Shown here piece after piece: positions 6,134 through 8,730 of a DNA stretch of 8,730 nt. How positions within the stretch are numbered: the stretch's first letter is position 1; every line of letters begins with the position of its first letter. Source of the stretch: Chromatiales bacterium (lineage in GTDB: Bacteria > Pseudomonadota > Gammaproteobacteria > Thiohalomonadales > Thiohalomonadaceae); NCBI GenBank assembly GCA_029864785.1, contig JAOTST010000048.1:1-8730 (forward strand), in the 5' to 3' direction. A model generated the notes under the pieces. That model was not told the DNA's origin, ran no database searches, and saw only the letters and a program-made list of their open reading frames with translations. The position numbers and the translations under genes are program-made.

Positions 6134-7099
6134 TTAAAGCAGTTTGTTAAGTCCTTTGAAATTATATTTTAAAGAGTTCGTTGGACAGGCATCAATACAA
6201 AGCCCACACCGAGTGCAGTCCGCACCAATCGGTACCTCAGTATCCGTCGCCTTCCCTTTAATTACTGTATCAAGGACGTGAGGCACCAGACAGACTTTAC
6301 GACACTCACCTTCATGATGGCAGTTGTCTACTGTGTATATAACCCGCAGTGGAGATATCTGTCCCACTAGCCCATAAGTCAGACCAATGGGGCATGCATA
6401 ACGACACCAAAAACGGCGAGAATAGAGCAATTCAATCAGTAAGATAAAACCAACCCATAACAGAATAAGTCCAGGACCATAGATCAGCGCGCGGCTAACA
6501 ATTCCTGTTGGAGATATCGCCTCATAAACAGTGTAACCCGTAAAAAATGCAAGTAAGGCAAAGATAAAATAGAGCACCGTGCGCGTCCCACGATGAAAAT
6601 CATGATCTTTTACCCACCCCTTCTCTACAAATTTCAGGTGCAGCCACTCAGTCCATTCAGACAGAATGTGGTATGGACATACCCAAGAGCAAAAAGTTCT
6701 TCCTCCGAGCAGGAACCATAAAATGAATATCGTCGCGGTACCAATAACTAGATTGATCAACATGTGTTTATAGGCCAGCGTCACCTGTAGTGCCGAGTTA
6801 AGGTCAGCCATGTGAAAGCCAAAGAAACGTGAGGCCGTTAATGCCCCTTCTAGAAGCTGAATATCAAGTGCATAGGAGAGAACAAAGAGTAGATTAACGA
6901 GAATAAGCGTAATCCAGCGACGTCTTAACCATTTTTTACTGTCATGATCTGCATGCTCTTTTTGAACAGCTTCTCGATCGTATTTTTCACCTTTTTTTCT
7001 AAAATGAATAATTTTAACTTCTGGACTTTTATCTTCTTCAGTTGGTCTGGTTGGATCACGACCAAGAAGTTGTAATAGAGACTCTTTAAAATAATTCAT
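6134..7099 (-). CDS. nosH: NosH, NapH-like membrane ferredoxin
   Basis: A 321-residue polytopic iron-sulfur protein of the NapH family, predicted to take electrons from menaquinol or ubiquinol with NosG and pass them towards periplasmic N2O reductase. After a hydrophilic N-terminus (1-58), helices lie near 62-80, 112-131, 172-190 and 205-226. Both family CxxxCP motifs are present: Cys137/Cys141 in FCSWVCP and Cys232/Cys236 in WCRYACP. The cytoplasmic C-terminus has a canonical 4Fe-4S motif (Cys295, 298, 301, 305). It also has a variant one with Cys260, Cys266 and Cys270, in which Glu263 stands where the second cysteine would be. The gene starts 5 bases after nosG, with a GGAGG-like site inside the end of nosG. 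NapH cannot be told from NosH by sequence motif alone; the nos context decides. Confidence 0.92.
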   Translation of the reverse strand: MNYFKESLLQLLGRDPTRPTEEDKSPEVKIIHFRKKGEKYDREAVQKEHADHDSKKWLRRRWITLILVNLLFVLSYALDIQLLEGALTASRFFGFHMADLNSALQVTLAYKHMLINLVIGTATIFILWFLLGGRTFCSWVCPYHILSEWTEWLHLKFVEKGWVKDHDFHRGTRTVLYFIFALLAFFTGYTVYEAISPTGIVSRALIYGPGLILLWVGFILLIELLYSRRFWCRYACPIGLTYGLVGQISPLRVIYTVDNCHHEGECRKVCLVPHVLDTVIKGKATDTEVPIGADCTRCGLCIDACPTNSLKYNFKGLNKLL

Positions 7100-7104
7100 C
7101 TCAA

Positions 7105-7917
7105 CTACCCCTCCGCCAGGATCGATTCCATATCAACAACAATTGCCGCAGGCTCTGTGGGACACACCATTTCACAAGCACCACATCCAACACAGCCGTC
7201 AAGAATAATGGGTTCTAATCTTTTGATGCCGTCAGAACTAACCATAGGACGTAACTCAATCGCGTGCTGTGGCGGGCACTGATTAGTATCTCCTGAAGGT
7301 GGCTTACCGGCGTCACATTGAGCAATGCGAATTTCAATCGGACAATGAATAACACAAAGATCACAAATTTCCAGATCAAAATCCCGATCTCGTACAGGAA
7401 TCGGATTCCAACGATCAATCTCATTGTAACGAAATTTTCCGGTAAAGCTGGGGTCTCTAACTTTTCCTTTAAATCCCTTCCCTTGCATCGCTAGGCAAAG
7501 CTTTGGTTTGTCGATACGTGCGACCCCAATATGAATTTGATGAGGATAATCGGTATCGTGAGATAAGGCTCCCGTAGGACATGCAAGAACGCACTGAAGT
7601 CCATCACAAGAAAAATCACACCCTTGAACTCTCGCATCAATATGAGCAGCACCAGCCCCCATACCATCTTCAAGGTCACCCAATAAAATGGCCTCAACAG
7701 GGCAGACTTGAACACACTGTCCACATTTAATACACGAAGCCAAATACTCTTGCTCCTTAAGAGCACCCGGCGGACGCAGCCTCGGTGCCGACTGAGTTAA
7801 AACAGGGTAAAAGCCTACCAGAGAGCTACCAATCACAGCAGCTCCAAGTCCAAGAGATCGCAGAAAACGACGTCGTGCTTTTTCTGCAAGTGGTTTACTT
7901 AATTTTTTCTTACTCAT
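7105..7917 (-). CDS. nosG: NosG, NapG-like periplasmic ferredoxin with Tat signal
   Basis: A 270-residue iron-sulfur protein of the NapG family, expected to be exported folded and to work with NosH in electron transfer to N2O reductase. The N-terminus has a twin-arginine signal (RRRFLR at 15-20, then a hydrophobic stretch to about 40). Four cysteine clusters follow: Cys62/65/68/72, a spaced set Cys100/104/109/113, Cys185/188/192 with Cys201 nearby, and Cys242/245/248/252. That is the usual four 4Fe-4S layout. The ATG overlaps the nosD stop (ATGA). The length matches NapG. Choice of NosG over NapG rests on the flanking nosD and nosF. Confidence 0.93.
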   Translation of the reverse strand: MSKKKLSKPLAEKARRRFLRSLGLGAAVIGSSLVGFYPVLTQSAPRLRPPGALKEQEYLASCIKCGQCVQVCPVEAILLGDLEDGMGAGAAHIDARVQGCDFSCDGLQCVLACPTGALSHDTDYPHQIHIGVARIDKPKLCLAMQGKGFKGKVRDPSFTGKFRYNEIDRWNPIPVRDRDFDLEICDLCVIHCPIEIRIAQCDAGKPPSGDTNQCPPQHAIELRPMVSSDGIKRLEPIILDGCVGCGACEMVCPTEPAAIVVDMESILAEG

Positions 7918-8730
7918 GAACTGCGCTCTTTAAACTGAGGGTTCTTGTCACGTATTAATAGTTTGGGATCACTAAAAGGAGCGAGCCTCTCGATAAAATC
8001 GATGACTTCTAAAAAAATTGATCCCATGAAAAATTGTGCCCTAGGCAGATCCATCCATAATCGATCCGCATAGGCATAAAGCGTATAGGGGGTATCTCCA
8101 ATGCCATCCTTGTTGATATCAAACCCTTCATAATCATCCCAATAGTTATTCAACCACACGTTTCGATTAGCGCTTCCATCACCGGAAACAACAACTTGAG
8201 AGATATTTCCCTTAAATTTGTTTTCAATAAATTGATTTCCCTTCCAGTCACTCAAAAATCTAATCCCAATTCCATTAAATGCAATAACGTTATTTTTAAT
8301 AATATTGGTAGCTTCTGGGTCAAATGGAGAGATATCGATATAGAGACCAGAAGCACAGTAAAGAATTTCATTATTTTCTATAGTAATACCTGAAGTCTCT
8401 TTAAAACCAATGCCCACACCAGCTGCACCTGTTGCCGAGGCAATATAGTTATTTCGTATTTCCAAGCCATCGGAATACATTAAAAATATCCCGGTACTAT
8501 TATTAAAAAAACGATTATCTTCAACAACGTTGTACTTTGAGTACATAAAATGTAGTGAGTAACGCCCTCCCGACACACTATTACCGCGAATCACATTATT
8601 GCCTGAGTACCAAACCACAACGTCACGTGAATTAGTGATCTCATTATCTAATATTTTATTATTAAAGCTATACCAAAGACGAATTGCGTCCCCACGCATC
8701 CCTACGTCATTTTTCTTTGAAGTGATTTTA
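7914..8730 (-). CDS. nosD: NosD, periplasmic N2O reductase maturation protein (5' end outside window)
   Basis: The C-terminal 271 residues of NosD, the periplasmic right-handed beta-helix protein that docks on NosFY and helps load copper into N2O reductase. The frame stays open to the window edge; the Met at 8699 is internal, as the codons beyond it continue the protein. Repeated rungs with N-N ladder spacing are obvious (NNKILDNEIT, YNVVEDNRFFNN, NNVIAFN, NQFIENKF). The start of the visible part, GDAIRLWYS, and the end (NNYWDDYEGFDINKDGIGD, then LYAYADRLW) are hallmark NosD segments. The ATGA overlap with nosG shows they share a transcript. The direction implies that nosZ, if present, lies beyond 8730. 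Confidence 0.95.
   Translation of the reverse strand, partial: KITSKKNDVGMRGDAIRLWYSFNNKILDNEITNSRDVVVWYSGNNVIRGNSVSGGRYSLHFMYSKYNVVEDNRFFNNSTGIFLMYSDGLEIRNNYIASATGAAGVGIGFKETSGITIENNEILYCASGLYIDISPFDPEATNIIKNNVIAFNGIGIRFLSDWKGNQFIENKFKGNISQVVVSGDGSANRNVWLNNYWDDYEGFDINKDGIGDTPYTLYAYADRLWMDLPRAQFFMGSIFLEVIDFIERLAPFSDPKLLIRDKNPQFKERSS

Noticed and set aside
7491..7766. Minus-strand open frames within nosG in another frame
   Set aside because: NosG cysteine clusters occupy the other frame throughout, so these are shadows.
6134..7917. napGH of periplasmic nitrate reductase
   Set aside because: The protein families are the same, but nosD directly upstream and nosF, nosL and nosY directly downstream, with overlaps, make these the nos paralogues.
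8697..8699. Met at 8699 as the true NosD start
   Set aside because: The frame continues open to the window edge, the residues visible are mid-protein beta-helix rungs, and NosD is far longer and needs a signal peptide.

Overview
The window looks like part of a denitrifying or N2O-respiring proteobacterial chromosome. A gammaproteobacterium is the best guess, from the EF-G tail, the PCuAC and SCO types and the nos proteins, but taxonomy cannot be fixed from this sequence alone. Almost all of it (418 to 8730) is one long run of minus-strand genes. Only the 3' end of an elongation factor G gene (1 to 310) is on the plus strand. The two sides converge on a strong, probably bidirectional terminator at 331-360.

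Read in the direction of transcription (high to low coordinates), the minus-strand run starts with a nitrous oxide reductase accessory cluster: nosD (5' end outside the window), nosG, nosH, nosF, nosL, nosY. Most junctions overlap by 1 to 4 bases or are separated by 10 bases or fewer, so this is one operon. NosG and NosH are iron-sulfur proteins predicted to carry electrons from the quinol pool towards periplasmic N2O reductase. NosD, NosF and NosY form the ABC-type maturation complex, and NosL is the copper-carrying lipoprotein that feeds it. nosZ itself is not in the window and would be expected upstream of nosD, beyond 8730.

The operon continues into copper-handling genes. These are a membrane-anchored FixH/YtkA-like protein with Met and Cys candidates for metal binding (3449-3922), a SCO1/SenC copper chaperone (2862-3452, overlapping by GTGA) and a PCuAC copper chaperone with an intact H-x10-M-x21-H-x-M site (2325-2813). 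A long hairpin with a T-rich tail (2241-2299) closes this part.

Below the hairpin is a two-gene, AT-rich unit that is the least ordinary part of the window. It holds a small exported two-cysteine protein of unknown function (1853-2200) and, 7 bases after its stop, an exported two-domain protein (418-1845). The latter joins a ZnuA-like metal-binding-protein domain to a complete SCO domain. By my alignment from memory, the ZnuA-like half has lost all three canonical zinc-binding histidines but keeps the C-terminal disulfide pair, while the SCO half keeps its CxxxC and His copper ligands. The whole run reads as a periplasmic copper-supply line attached to N2O reductase maturation, with the fusion protein as its most unusual member. 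No tRNA, rRNA, CRISPR array, insertion sequence or phage gene is visible, and no gene-free stretch exceeds about 125 bases.
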